Origin: Vanilla planifolia
Taxonomy: Eukaryota; Streptophyta; Magnoliopsida; Asparagales; Orchidaceae
Assembly: GCA_023846275.1 (NCBI GenBank)
Contig: JAIUJO010000162.1
Coordinates: 877,651-941,650, forward strand
Direction of reading: 5' to 3'
Length of the DNA stretch: 64,000 nt
Below, piece after piece: positions 1-11,000 of the stretch. A model generated the notes under the pieces. The model saw nothing but the letters and a program-made list of their open reading frames with translations. It ran no database searches and had not been told where the DNA came from. Positions within the stretch are counted from its first letter, which is position 1. Each line of letters starts with the position of its first letter. The translations under genes and the position numbers were made by a program.

Positions 1-70
1 AGAAGAAGAAAAATAAAAAGAAGAAGAAGAAAAAGAAGAAGAAGAAGAAGAAGAAGGAGAAGATAAGGAT
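1..70 (+). repeat. AAG/GAA purine tract, right-hand end
   Basis: The + strand is almost purely purine, made of AAG/GAA triplets with a few A-rich interruptions. It stops abruptly where the TG-rich array begins. The tract is cut by the window edge, so its full length is unknown. It has the same strand orientation as the 3-kb tract at 43331-46410. Confidence 0.9.
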
Positions 71-3000
71 TTTCTTGTGTGTGCGTGTGCGTTTTTATTT
101 GTGTGTGTATGTGTCTATGTGTGCATGTGTTTGTGTGTGTACGTGTGTGCACATTTGTTTTAAAGTGTGTGTGTTAGTGTGTGCAAACATGTGTGCGAGT
201 GTAGATGTGTGTGTGTGGATATGTTGTGCGTGCTTTTACAAGTACCTATTGGTAAACTTGTGTGCATCGCTATGCGTGTGTGCATATGGTTTGTGTGTGT
301 ATATGTGCATTTGTCGATGTAAGCATGTGTGTGTTTATGCTGAGTGTACATGTCTATGTGTATGTGTGTGTGAGTGTGGGTGTTCTTGTGTGTGTGTGTG
401 CATGCATATGTTTGTGCATGTATGTATGTGTATGCTTGTGATGTGTGTGTATCTGTGCATGTGCATTTGTGACAGTGTGTATACAAGTGAGTATGTGCAT
501 GCGAGTGTGTCTATGCAAGTGAGTGTATTGGTAAGAGTATGAGTGGATATGTGCATAAGCTTGGGTGTATGGAAGTGTGTGAGTGCATGTATGGGTATTT
601 GTGTGCATGTGTGTGCATGTGTGTGTGTGTGTCTATATGCATGTGTGTTAGCATGTGTGTATGTGTATGTAAATGTGCATGTGTTTATATGCATGTGCTT
701 GTGTGTGTGTATTTATAATTGGATGCGTGCATGTGTTTGTGCCTACTTGTAGGCATGTTTTATGTATTTGTATGTGTGTGCATGTCTACATGTGCAAACA
801 CATGTGTGCATGTCTGCATGCAAGTATGCATGCATGTGTGTGTACAAGTGAGCACGTGTGAGTGTTTTTGTGTTAGAGTGCAATTGTGTATTGGCACATG
901 TACTTGTGCATGCATTTGTGTGTGCTTATGCATGTGTAGGTGTGTTTATGTATGTGTATGTGTACTTGTGTGTGCACATGTATGTGTGCCTCTTTGTATG
1001 CAAGTGCTTATTTGTGCAAACAAATTATGTGTTTTGTGTAAATGCAAGTCCATGTTTGTACAACAAGTGTGCGTGCATCTTATGTGTGCATGTGTTTGTG
1101 AGTGTATTTGTGTTAATGTGTGTATATGTATGTGCGCATTTGTGGATGCATGTGCATGTGGGTGCATGTTAGTGTCTTTATGTGCATATGTTTTCGTGTG
1201 TATATGAGAATGTGTGTATCTATATATATGTGCATGTGTGTCTTTATGTTTTGTGTGTTTGTTTGTGTGCATGAGCATATGTGTACACTTGTGATCATGT
1301 GTTTTATAGGATTATGCATATATGTGTGTGTGCATGTGTGTGTGGTTGTGTGTCCATGCATGTTTGTGAGTGTGAGTGTGTGTGTCTACATATGTGTGTA
1401 TGCTATGTATAGGTTTCTACATGCATGCATGCTTGTGCATTGTTGTGTGCACATATGAGTGCATGCATATTTCCATTTGTAGGTACATGTTTGGGTCTAT
1501 GTGCATGTGCATGTGTGTGAGTGTTTGTGCATGTGTGTATGTTGTGTGTGTGCATTTGTGCATGTTAGTCTTTGTTTGAGTGTGCTGTGCACATGTTTGC
1601 ATGCGTGTGCTTGTGTTTTTGAATGTGTGTGTGTGCATGAGTGTGTATACATGTTTGTGCATTTATGGGCATGTCTGTGTGTGTTTCTCACTAAGTGTGT
1701 GGGTCTATGTGAGTAGGTGCATGTGTGTCTATCTGATTAGCTATAAGCATGCATGTGTGTACATGCATGTATATGTCTCTACACATGTGCATGTGTCTGA
1801 TTAGGTATGAGGGTACATATGTGTACACGCATGTGTATGAGTCTACAAATATATGCTTGTGCATGAACGTGTGCATGTGTGTGAGTTTCTATTTTTGTGT
1901 GGATTAGTGTGTGTGTGTGTGTCTGTGTGTGTGTGTGTGCATGTCTAGTACAAATATGCACATGTGTCTGTGATTATGTGTTTGGGGGTATGTGTGTAAG
2001 TCCATGAATGAATAATTGTGCCTATGTGCACATGCACACATGTACATGTGTGTGTGGGTGCATTTATGTGGGTGTGTGTGGGTAGGTGTTTGTGTGTGTC
2101 TTTGGGTGTGTGTGCTTGAGTGCTTGCATGTACATGTGTGTGTGTGTGCAAATGCAAGCACATGTGTGTGTGGGTGCATGTGTGTGTGCATGTCTACATG
2201 TACATGTATGTGATAATGTTTGTTTGTGTGTATGTTTATGTGCATGTGTTGCACACCAATTTGTGTGTGTGTGTGTGTGTTCATGGATGTGTGTATTTTT
2301 TTAGACATACAAACATGCTTTTGCATATGTGTGTCCAAGCATGTGTGTGTGCATGTGTGTGTATGCATGTGTGTATGTGTTTATGTTTATATGTGTATGA
2401 ATCTTTGTGTATGCGATTGCTTGTGTGCATGTTTATGCATCTATATATCTGTTATGTGGGTGAGTAGGTGATTGGGTATGCATGTGTCTGTGAGCATATG
2501 TGATTGTTTGTGTATGTGTTTGCATGTGTGTGTGTGCATCTATGTGATCCTATGTGTGCACATGTGCGTGTGTGAACCTAAGTGGATGCACATGCGTATG
2601 TGCATGTGACTGTTTGTGTGTGTGTGTGAGTGGCATTCATGTTTGTCTATATTTGTGTGTGTGAGTCTATGTGAGTAATTGTCTGTATGCATGCATTTAT
2701 GCATGTGTCTAGGCATACACATGCACGTGTATGTGTATATGTGCATGCATATCTGTATATATGCGTGCATGTGTTTTTGTGTGTTTATGTATGTGTGCAT
2801 GCTTGTTTGTGTGTGTGTTCCCACTTGTGTGTCTACATGTATGGGGGTCCATGTGTGTGTGTGCAAGTGTATATATGCACATGTGTTTGTGTGTGTGTGC
2901 ATGCATATATGTGCGTATAGGTTGCTTGCATGTGTATGTGTGTCTATGTGTCCTTATTCATTTATGTGTATGTGTGTGTGTGAGGGGGAGGGGGAGGGTG

Positions 3001-4675
3001 TGTTTCATGTGTGTGTGTGTGTATGTGTTCAATTGTGTATGGTTAGGTGCTTACGTGTTCTTGTGTGTTCATGTTCTTTCGTGCGTGTAAGTGTGGGTGT
3101 TTATATATTATTGCATGCATGTGTGCGTGTGTGCATACACATGTATAAGTGTGTGTGTGTGGTTGTGTATGCATGTTAGTGTCTTAGTGTGTGTCTATGT
3201 GTGCATGTTTGCATGTGTATATGTGTGTTTGTGCATGTTTGTATGCATGTCTTTGGATACATATGGCATGTGTGCATGGATATGTGTGCATGTTTTTGTG
3301 GACATGTGCATGTGCATGTGTGTATGTGTATGTATATGTTCGGGTGTATGTGTGTGTGTGTGTGCATGTGTCTGTGCTTATGGCATGTGTATGTGCATGT
3401 GTCCATGATTATGGACATGTGTGTGTGCATGTGTGTACTTATTTGCATGTATGTATGTGAGCAAGCTTGTCAATGTGCATTTGGGTGTGTGCGTGCATGT
3501 CTACATACATGTGTGTATTATGTGTGTGCGTATCTATGTGTTCAAGGGTGTATATGTGTTTTTGTTGGAGCATGTGTGTGCATGTATCTAGTTGTATGTA
3601 TGTGGGTGGGTATGCTTTCTCTTGTGTATAGCCATGCTTATCTATCTACATGTATGTCTATTTGTGCGTACATATGTGTGCATGTGTGCTTGTACATTTG
3701 TGTGTGCCTGTGCATGCATATGTATGTTTGTGTATGTGTGAATGTGGGGAGGGGCGTGCGTGTATGTGTGTGCTTGTATGTGTGTATGAGTGTGTGCTTG
3801 TTTATGTGTGTTCAAGTATGTAGGCATGTATGTTTCTTGTGCATGTGTGTCTCTGAGTTTATACGTGTGCACGTATGTGTAAGTGCATGTGTACTTGTGT
3901 CTATAGGTTTATGTGTGCATGTGTGTGCATGGTCATGTGTGTGTATCCACATGTGTCTATGCATGTTCGCATATATGTGTGAAAACATGCATGTGAATGT
4001 GTATGTGTGTATTTGTGTATGCATGTGTATGTGTGTGTGCTTGTATTTATACAAGTGTGTGAGTGTATTTTAGTTTGTGAGTGTGAGTGTGTGTGAGCGC
4101 ATGTGCTCATGTGCATGCTTGAATGCGACCACATGTGTGTAGTTGTGTGTCTACTAAGGCGTATGTGTCTAGGTATGTGTGTGGGTGCGTGCTTATGTAT
4201 GTGTGTGCATATGTGCCTATGTGCTTATATGTTTATGTTGGTCATTCATTTGTGCTAGTATGCATGCATTCATGTGTATGTGTGTGTGTGTGCGTACTTG
4301 TGTATGTGTGAGTAGGTGTTTGTTTTGTGTGTGTATATCTTTGTATGTGCATGTGAGTATCTACATTTGCACATGTTGGTGTTTGCGTGCATGTGTATGG
4401 CAATGCTTGCATGTGTTCATGTGTGTGGGGATGCATGTGTGTGTGAGTGTGTACTTGCATTAGTGTGTCATGTGTATATGTGTGCTTTTATATGTGTGTC
4501 ATGTGTGTGCATGTGTGTGTATGTGTGTGGGTGCATGTATGTGTGCTTGTGTGCATGTGCGTGTGCATTTGTGCATTTGACTATGAATTTGCATGTGTAC
4601 ATGTGTGTGTGTCTGCATGTGTGTCATATGTGCGTGTATGTCTATATGTGTATTTGTGTATGTGTTTATGAGTTT
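71..4675 (+). repeat. Degenerate TG-rich dinucleotide array (4.6 kb)
   Basis: This is a continuous run of TG units mixed with TGCATG, TATG, TGTACATG and similar words. The units are degenerate but almost all keep purine-pyrimidine alternation. No fixed longer period is obvious by eye. The one clearly different spot is a G-rich patch near 2984-2998. Frames stay open for over 100 codons in both directions because TG/CA units contain few stop codons; they encode only Cys/Val/Met-rich or His/Thr-rich strings and are not genes. The array is the reverse complement in type of the CA array that starts at 8900. It ends in the 3' UTR of the retroelement fragment. Confidence 0.95.
2984..2998 (+). repeat. 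G-rich patch (G5-A-G5-A-G3)
   Basis: Two runs of five G and one of three G are separated by single A residues. A fourth G3 run is missing close by, so a standard intramolecular G-quadruplex is not clearly supported. It is the only such patch I noticed in the TG array. Confidence 0.8.
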
Positions 4676-4760
4676 GAGCAAAAATGCACCAATAGACTTT
4701 TGAAACTAGTGCAATGCTAATAGGTGTGTACTTGTGAGCTAATGTTAGATGCTCCTACAT
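4676..4760 (-). repeat. Retroelement pol-end/3' UTR block, copy 1
   Basis: On the minus strand this block holds the last codons of pol, the stop codon and about 40 bases of 3' UTR. The same block, diverged but alignable with small gaps, occurs at 8812-8899. Shared words on the + strand include CTAATGTTAGA and related bases on both sides of it. Just left of this copy the sequence passes into the TG-rich array. Confidence 0.75.
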
Positions 4761-5275
4761 CATCCTCCTCAGGAGGGAGAGAGTTTGGTTTGGTGGTATA
4801 GAGGTGTTGGATATCGTAGTACTTTAACAGCTGTGACACAGTATGACATAGGGTATTATATGTAAGCCAAGAGTTCTTAGTTGAAGGCTTGCCCTTCTGA
4901 CAAACTAAAAATTTTCTTAGTTTGTAATCTTTGGTAAGAATTCTATCATGATCTAAACTTTCCTCTATATTGTTCTTGCTTGCTCTCATGACTAATGTAA
5001 TGGTAGGAAAGGGTTCACTCAACATGAAAGAATTAAGCTCAAATGGCTCATTGGATATTAGATGTGGTGCTCTATATGAGACTAAATCCTTAATGATAAT
5101 GGTTGCCTTAATCCCATACTCTTCTAGCAAATCCAACACATATACATTAGTTTCAAGTTCTTGAATAATCTTAAAAAGTCTAGCTTCGCATGCTTGTAAT
5201 TTCTTGTAAGTTCTAGGAGGGACCTATTCTGACCTAACTTTAATTATAATAGTCTCTTTCATGAAATTCTTTAAC
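4717..5275 (-). pseudogene. Ty3/gypsy integrase C-terminal domain plus chromodomain-like end, decayed
   Basis: This is the C-terminal end of a Ty3/gypsy polyprotein. Read on the minus strand from about 5270, a short piece ending VRSE is followed by a stop codon and then VPPRTYKKLQACEARLF, the integrase C-terminal (GPY/F-type) region. NVYVLDLLEEYGI and IKDLVSYRAP follow, matching the usual 'YVLDLP..YGIS.TFN..DL..Y' pattern. A stretch around KFLVCQKGKPSTKNSWLT and LLKYY resembles a chromodomain (YLVKWKG...TW...LL..Y), with the usual WKG tryptophan replaced by Gln. The frame is open from just after the stop to 4717, about 150 codons. The integrase core lies upstream in the element at 5395-5640. 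In chromoviruses this module is thought to guide insertion into heterochromatin. The copy cannot be functional because pol is deleted and interrupted. I am confident of the family and less so of the chromodomain label. Confidence 0.8.
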
Positions 5276-5394
5276 CATGTTTAGAGCATATACTAGTTTC
5301 TTATATATTTTGTTACTTCAATTAATTTTTTAGAGATTGTTTTATAAGTCATATAAAAAAGTAGAGATAGAAGTTTAAGAATCCATTAGTAAAA

Positions 5395-5640
5395 AAATGA
5401 TCAATAGATGACCATGGCTTATTACCCTAACAAATTGTGAAGGGAATTAGAAAAATACTATGATTCACAAAATTATTGTATGCAAATTTGACTCATTCTA
5501 GAAGTTGATCCCAAACCTTAGGTTGGCCTCCTATCAAGCTATGAAGAAGATTTCCTAGATAATTATTTATTACTTCCATTTATCTATATTTGTGTAGGTT
5601 ATAGACTAAAGAGAATTTTAGATTGATCCTTAGTAAATAC
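5395..5640 (-). pseudogene. Ty3/gypsy integrase core, C-terminal half, decayed
   Basis: The minus strand encodes MEVINNYLGNLL, then GGQPKVWDQLLE, a stop codon, VKFAYNN, VNHSI, PFTIC, a second stop and GNKPWSSID. This is the well-known stretch of retroviral-type integrases around the third catalytic acid of the D,D-35-E triad: QTDGQTE-V-N-R, then W, then AYN, then S-P-F and G. The glutamate at the catalytic position appears kept (in MEVIN), but the usual QTDGQT before it is scrambled. The two in-frame stops and a frame change show it is dead. The N-terminal half of integrase, RNase H and reverse transcriptase are missing; the next recognisable piece upstream is gag/protease at 5690 and above. 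Confidence 0.8.
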
Positions 5641-5689
5641 TATACTATCCTCCAAAATTAAATAATAAATTTTACTTCTTTATTGAATA

Positions 5690-5756
5690 CTAAGTCATCC
5701 TACATGGTTCTTCTTTAATTTTTATGTTGATGCTAAAGATGTTAAAGCACTCCCAA
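5690..5756 (-). pseudogene. Possible start of the Ty3/gypsy aspartic protease
   Basis: The minus strand reads FNIFSINIKIKEEPCRM, followed by a stop and degraded residues. This resembles the 'IF...V..K.C.MIID.GS' segment that opens the retropepsin domain of plant Ty3/gypsy elements. The catalytic D-S/T-G itself is not readable. Its position, directly after the gag tail and before the integrase core, fits a protease start truncated by the internal pol deletion. The match is short and diverged, so it is tentative. Confidence 0.4.
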
Positions 5757-5779
5757 TCATTGTGGTTGTGGGGTTGTAA

Positions 5780-6975
5780 GGGACCTAACCACTAAAATCA
5801 AAAAAATTTTCATATTTTCCAATTATTTCTTAGCTTCCTCATTAGACATCATGTTTTTCTTCTTTTTTTGACTATTATTTATTATCTTTATCTAGGTTCA
5901 TAGTCATAGATCTCTTTGGGCAGTTAGTAGCTACATGCCTCTTTTTATAGCATGTAAAATAAGTTATTACAAATTAGGTTGGATAGCTTAAGGAAGGTTG
6001 TGAAGAAGTGGACGACAATGCAGGTTTGGAAGGTTTAGAAATTATGGTGGACGGGGTAGATGAAGTACGAGTATGAGAGGGTTAAGAAATGGTGATGTGA
6101 GCCTTTAGAGGGATTGGTTAGTCATTTCTCTTAAAATAAAAAGAATTCTTTTTTTTTTTCATTTTTCTAGCTATATAATAAGCTTTCTCTAAGGTAATAA
6201 TATTTCTTAAGTTAAGCTTAACCTATATGTATTCCTTTGAACTTGTCCTTAAAAGTGAGTAGTAAATGCTCATGTTTTTCTATATTGCATATTATCCTTA
6301 AAAGTGAGTTGTACATGCTCAGGTTTTCTATATTGCACATATGTTTATAACCGTCACACTTGTTAATATACTTTTCAATGGATCTACAACCTTGGGAAAA
6401 CCTTGTCATTTATCTAACATTTTGGCATTATAGTTTATTAGAACAAACTTATTATACAACTTAACCTTAAGGTTTCTCTAAGTTAAGGGTACCTCTCCAT
6501 CATTGTTAGCATATTATCACTTTAAGCTTCTAACCTATGATTAATACCAATGAGTTTAGCCTTAATAAATTGATATCTTCTTTGCTCATTAATTTGGTGC
6601 CATTTGAAGTAATCATCTATATTAGTTTATTAGTTTATTTAATCCTTAGCAATAAAACTATCATAAAAAATTGAGGCTTCAAGTTTCATATTATGGATAT
6701 GCTCTCTATCTTAATATCTTTTTAGGTCTTTTTTACTCACTAGACATATCTAAGTCATTATTTTGGTTTGATTTATCAGAAGGTTCATTTCTTCTTCTAT
6801 GATCATGATTTCTATATTGGATATCTTAATCAAACTCATTAGAAAGATCACAATGTCTTTTATAGTTCCTATATCTCTTAGAGTTTTCTTTCTCTAGATC
6901 ATTAGACATGACACTTCTTCTCTTATTATCCTTTTCTCTTCTAATATTTGGTTCATACTATTTGTTTAGGAGAAT
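5780..6975 (-). pseudogene. Ty3/gypsy gag pseudogene with damaged zinc knuckle
   Basis: Gag is the structural protein that packages retrotransposon RNA. Pieces read on the minus strand, in order: a charged N-terminal part (about 6965-6740) rich in Arg, Lys, Asp and Ser; MKLEASIFYDSFIAKD near 6700-6650; NIDDYFKWHQINEQRRYQF and IKAKLIGI near 6630-6545, the start of the retrotransposon gag domain; a part near 6480-6218 with frame changes; ITLEKAYYIARKMKKKK near 6205-6145; a Ser/Thr/Pro linker near 6115-5990; and a CCHC-type zinc knuckle at 5961-5920. In the knuckle the first Cys is Tyr (TAT codon), while the rest (C, H after four residues, C after four more) is kept. A tail resembling LVVRSLTTPQPQ ends it near 5780. 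Several stops and frameshifts make it non-coding. Confidence 0.8.
5920..5961 (-). other. Gag CCHC zinc knuckle with first Cys changed to Tyr
   Basis: The minus strand reads YFTCYKKRHVATNCP. The spacing C-x4-H-x4-C is exact, and Tyr sits where C-x2-C needs the first cysteine. A single base change (TGT to TAT) explains it. The knuckle normally binds the element's RNA. Confidence 0.75.
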
Positions 6976-7497
6976 TTGTTTCAATTATCTAGGTGAGCTG
7001 GGTGCTTGATCAAGATAATTCTAACATGAGTTCTTAGTTTAAGTTTTATCATTGGCTTTGGATTTGTTCTTCACTTTGATTTACCATTTGATAAGGTTTT
7101 TCTATCCTTATTATCATACAAAGGTTTACCACATAGAGAAATATTATGGAAAAAATAATATCAAACATATTTTTAATATATAAAAATATTATCAGATATC
7201 TTCCCTTTTTCAATATATTTTTTTTTAAAAAAATTGTGAAAGCAAAGCGACCCAATTATAGACTACCAAAGTTGAGATAGGGAAAGCTTTTAAGAAAATG
7301 GCGATTGATCAAAGTCTCCCTTAAGATGGACCACCTCTTAGACCAGACTGGATGGTTCCTTGGAAAGATGGTGGGGTGTTGTGTCACTATTTTTATGCCA
7401 TCTCCTAAGACAAAGTTTTTCTAAAACTAATTAAGAATTCTTTAATGAATATAGTAAGAAACAAATAAAAGAAAAAATATTTTAATAAAAAAACTAT
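6976..7497 (-). other. Retroelement leader region between primer-binding site and gag
   Basis: This AT-rich stretch lies between the primer-binding site and the first recognisable gag residues, where an untranslated leader is expected. A 68-codon open frame at 7049-7255 on the minus strand is hydrophobic and low in complexity, and I do not treat it as a gene. Its last dozen codons could be remains of the gag start. Confidence 0.5.
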
Positions 7498-7509
7498 CCT
7501 CTAATACCA
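7498..7509 (-). promoter_or_regulatory. Primer-binding site (initiator tRNA-Met type)
   Basis: The minus strand reads TGGTATTAGAGG, which matches the common plant primer-binding site TGGTATCAGAGC at 10 of 12 positions. One base (7510) separates it from a terminal CA on the minus strand (7512-7511), as expected at the end of a 5' LTR. Gag follows in the right direction. In a live element this site would anneal a tRNA to prime reverse transcription. Confidence 0.7.
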
Positions 7510-7510
7510 A

Positions 7511-8811
7511 TGTTGATGCAAGAAAATTTTAAACTTCTACTAGAGTCTAATTTAGAGTCTACAATACTAAAGATGCTTAATAAATTATTAGAGAATATAA
7601 AACAATACTATATATTAATTAGGGTTTTGGTGACATGTGTAATATTTTAGAATCCTTGAAGATTGGTGTCCATAATTATAGTATTGTAGGCGGAAATACA
7701 TTTAATATTAATAATAAAGTCTTGAGAAATAGTTCTTCTCATAACTAATTTTGCACATAAAATTAAAAAATTAAGATAAACTCTATATGAAGTACTTTAT
7801 TAGAAGAAAGAACAATATTAACTTTAAACAATTACATAAAAAATAAAAGATGCTAGAAGAGTGCTCCATTTTGTGAATGATGTCTTGCAATTGCATTGGC
7901 GTTGCATGTCGAGCACCAAAGATAAAAAAAAGTGTGGCAAGGTGGTGGTTTGGGTTAGTGGCGAAGCTTGTCTTCGAAGAGTAATAGGATAATAGGAAAA
8001 GATCTGTAGCCTTATTGAAGTTGGTAGTGTTTGATGATTAGATTACGAGAGTGAAAACGTCAGTGAAGGCTTATGAGCATTAATGAAATGATAAATTTGT
8101 TTTCTTATCGACTCTCCTGATGGAAGGTCTCTAACTTCAATCTTTGTTTCTCAATAGGGTTTGGTTACCAACTCTCTTTATGGAAGGTCCCTCACATTTG
8201 ATCCTTGATTCTCAAAAGAGAACTTGATATCTCTCCAACTAGAGTTAGGTACACATTATTTGTTTAAAAAGATCAAATCATAGAAAAAAAAGAAATTTTT
8301 AATTCATGATTATTCTTTTTCAACATGGTGAACATCCTTATTTATAAGAACCTCAAAAGTACATCAGTAATTTTTAAAAAAATGAAAAAAAAAACTACAA
8401 AATTAATTTACATTAAGAAAATCTAGCCATGTGTTTTGGGCTATGGTAATGATGAGCAAGGAAATGAGAGGAGGCAAAATGGTTGGGCAAGCTGCATAAG
8501 CATAGCTATCAGTCTAATTTTCAGGTAGGTGTGGGTTGAGCAGAACAACACAGGTCGACAAGGACTAGTGGGCCGACATGGTTTGTCACTAATCAGAGCA
8601 GATCGAATGGTAGTCACAAGTAATATGTTTACATGGGTCGAGTAGATGAGACAGATTCTTGGGTCAATCAGGTCACTTGGGTGCACAATTCGATGAGGAC
8701 TATGACAATGACTATTAATAGCCATAGTGATGGCAACAGACAGTGGTGGATGGCATAAAGTGAAAAAAATAGAAATGAAAACTCAATTTTAAGAACTTTT
8801 AAGCAATTTTC
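7511..8811 (-). mobile_element. LTR of the Ty3/gypsy element; inner end defined, outer end not
   Basis: The inner boundary is set by the primer-binding site: on the minus strand the LTR ends ...TTGCATCAACA. A TATA-like box (TATAAATAAG) lies at 8346-8337, so U3 must extend to higher coordinates than that. The outer end should lie between about 8350 and 8811, before the second pol-end block. No second LTR is present in the window to fix it, and I see no clear polypurine tract. A more GC-rich patch at about 8441-8760 probably belongs to U3 or the 3' UTR. Confidence 0.55.
8337..8346 (-). promoter_or_regulatory. TATA-like box in the LTR
   Basis: TATAAATAAG on the minus strand lies about 830 bases upstream of the LTR inner end and points towards gag, as an LTR promoter would. 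It is supported by sequence and position only. Confidence 0.4.
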
Positions 8812-8899
8812 AAACAAATTTTGCACAGAACAACATATAAAACAAGTGTGATGCCATTAAGTGTATGTTTGTTAACTAATGTTAGAGCTCTAATATCAC
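8812..8899 (-). repeat. Retroelement pol-end/3' UTR block, copy 2
   Basis: This is homologous to 4676-4760 in the same orientation. The minus strand begins GATATTAGAGCTCTAACATT where copy 1 has GATGTAGGAGCATCTAACAT, and the match runs on through the former stop region into the 3' UTR. The reading frame is broken by a one-base difference. The CA-rich array begins immediately to the right. Confidence 0.75.
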
Positions 8900-9480
8900 A
8901 CATGCATGCACACACATACAGTCACACAAAGTTACAAATAAGCAACCACTCACACACACACACACACATGCACTTATATATGTACAAACACACATGAATA
9001 CACACTCACACACACATGTGCATGCTCACATTCTCACACATATGCACACAAAAAAAAACCCACTCACATGAACATGCACACATGCATGTGCGTGTTCACC
9101 TACACACACACACATGTATGCAGCTACATATAAATATGCATGCACACACGTATACATGCACCCCTACACACACACACAAGACCAGTACATACACACACAT
9201 GCACACATGCTTGCACATGCATGCAAACACACACACATGTGCAGCTATGCGCATGCACAACACATATGGATACACACACATGCTTAAACACATACACAAA
9301 AAGAATTATGCATATGCACAAGCTCACTCATGCAAATATACACCTATGCACATATGCACACACGCACACACACACACAGATGCATACATATATGAACTCG
9401 CAAACATACATGCATGTACACTAACACAACCTACACACACAACACACACTCCTACACATACATGCACAGGCATCAACAAA

Positions 9481-9483
<3 letters not shown>

Positions 9484-9516
<33 letters not shown>

Positions 9517-9518
9517 TA
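9484..9518 (+). repeat. Short (AT)n block within the CA array
   Basis: About 14 AT units are followed by a slightly impure TAAATATAT end, with CA-rich sequence on both sides. Confidence 0.9.
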
Positions 9519-10940
9519 TTCACACAACCATGCACACCCACACGTGCACATCTACACACAAATACACATGCATATGCACTCGCACACAAACATGCATACA
9601 AAGCCACACACTCAAGCACATACACATTCACACATGAACTCAAACAAACACAAAGACACGTGTGTACCCACGCACACACACAAACAGACACATGTACACA
9701 TAGACACCCATACCTACAACCACACACACACACGTGCACACACATATACAAATGCACATAGACATGCACACAAACTGACATGCACATACAAATATAACAC
9801 ACATTCTCACACACTCACATTCACCTACATACACACACCACCATGCACATGTACACACAAACCCTCATTTGCACACATGTAGACACACACAAACACACAC
9901 ACACAAACATATACACATAAGCACACATGCACTCATTCTCTTACACAAGCACATGCACAAATGCATACGCATGCATACAATCACAGATGCACACACACAC
10001 ACACACATACTCACACAAGTACGCACACATGCACAAAGGCACATGCATACACACATGCACATGAATACAAATAAACACTTGTATACACACATGAACATAA
10101 CCACACAACTATAATACATGCACATGCATGAATACATAGCACAAAAAAGCATATATGCATATGCCCTTATGCATACACACATACACAAATACACATGCTC
10201 AGATACATACACACACATGCAACATTTCTAACTGTAAATACATGCACATGCATGCTTACACACTCACATGACATACATAGACGTATGCACCCACACATAC
10301 ATGCACACATGTACACATACAAACAAACATATATGCATATGCACACACATGCATATAGACATATACACATGCATAAAAGGCATGCACAAGGACATGCACA
10401 TACACACATTAATGCACAAACTAACTCTAGACATGCACACACACAAGCAATACACATGCATAAAAGACATGGAAATATATGTAGGCACACACATACTTAC
10501 ACACAAACGCACAAGCATGTATGCTTGCACAATCATGAATAGACACCCAGACACATATATGCACACACACATGTGTGTATGCACACACAAATACACACTG
10601 GTACATGCACACACATGAGGACAAACACATAAATATGTGCACATACCCACAAACACGCATAGATGTATGCACACACTTATACATGCATGTCCACACACAC
10701 ATGTTCACATAGATGCACATATGCTCACACATATGTACACATATGCACACACATGCACACATAAAACTTATGCATAAACACATGCACGCACATACACACA
10801 GACATGTACCAACACACACATACATGCACTTACACACCCACACATGCACACACATATGCATATATGCACACACTAATGTACACATGAACACACACCTACA
10901 CACATACACATGTATAACCACCACCCACACATGCAAACAT

Positions 10941-11000
10941 GCACACACATAAACATGTATGCAGACATATGCACACACATAAACATGTATGCAGACATAT
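10941..11000 (+). repeat. 30-bp perfect direct duplication
   Basis: Two identical 30-bp units lie head to tail, each containing AAACATGTATGCAGACATAT. Perfect identity inside an otherwise diverged array suggests a recent event. Confidence 0.9.

Larger units (their letters stand above)
4676..8899 (-). mobile_element. Decayed, internally deleted Ty3/gypsy retrotransposon segment between two dinucleotide arrays
   Basis: In element orientation the order is: pol-end/3' UTR fragment (8899-8812), LTR (to 7511), primer-binding site, leader, gag, protease trace, integrase core and C-terminus with chromodomain-like module, pol end and 3' UTR (to 4676). Reverse transcriptase, RNase H and the first half of integrase are missing. 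Only one LTR is present, yet the pol end occurs twice. That is the pattern of a fragment cut from LTR-internal-LTR-internal tandem copies, or of a circle-derived unit. Both ends run directly into dinucleotide arrays of opposite strand. No target-site duplication is visible. Confidence 0.7.

Noticed and set aside
71..4675. Long open frames (up to about 290 codons) rich in Cys and Val in the TG array
   Set aside because: TG/CA units contain few stop codons, so frames stay open on both strands. Composition is pure repeat and no domain is present.
7511..8325. LTR of 815 bp with TGTTGA...TCAACA ends
   Set aside because: The termini match nicely, but the TATA-like box at 8337-8346 would then fall outside the LTR and no polypurine tract precedes it, so I left the outer boundary open.
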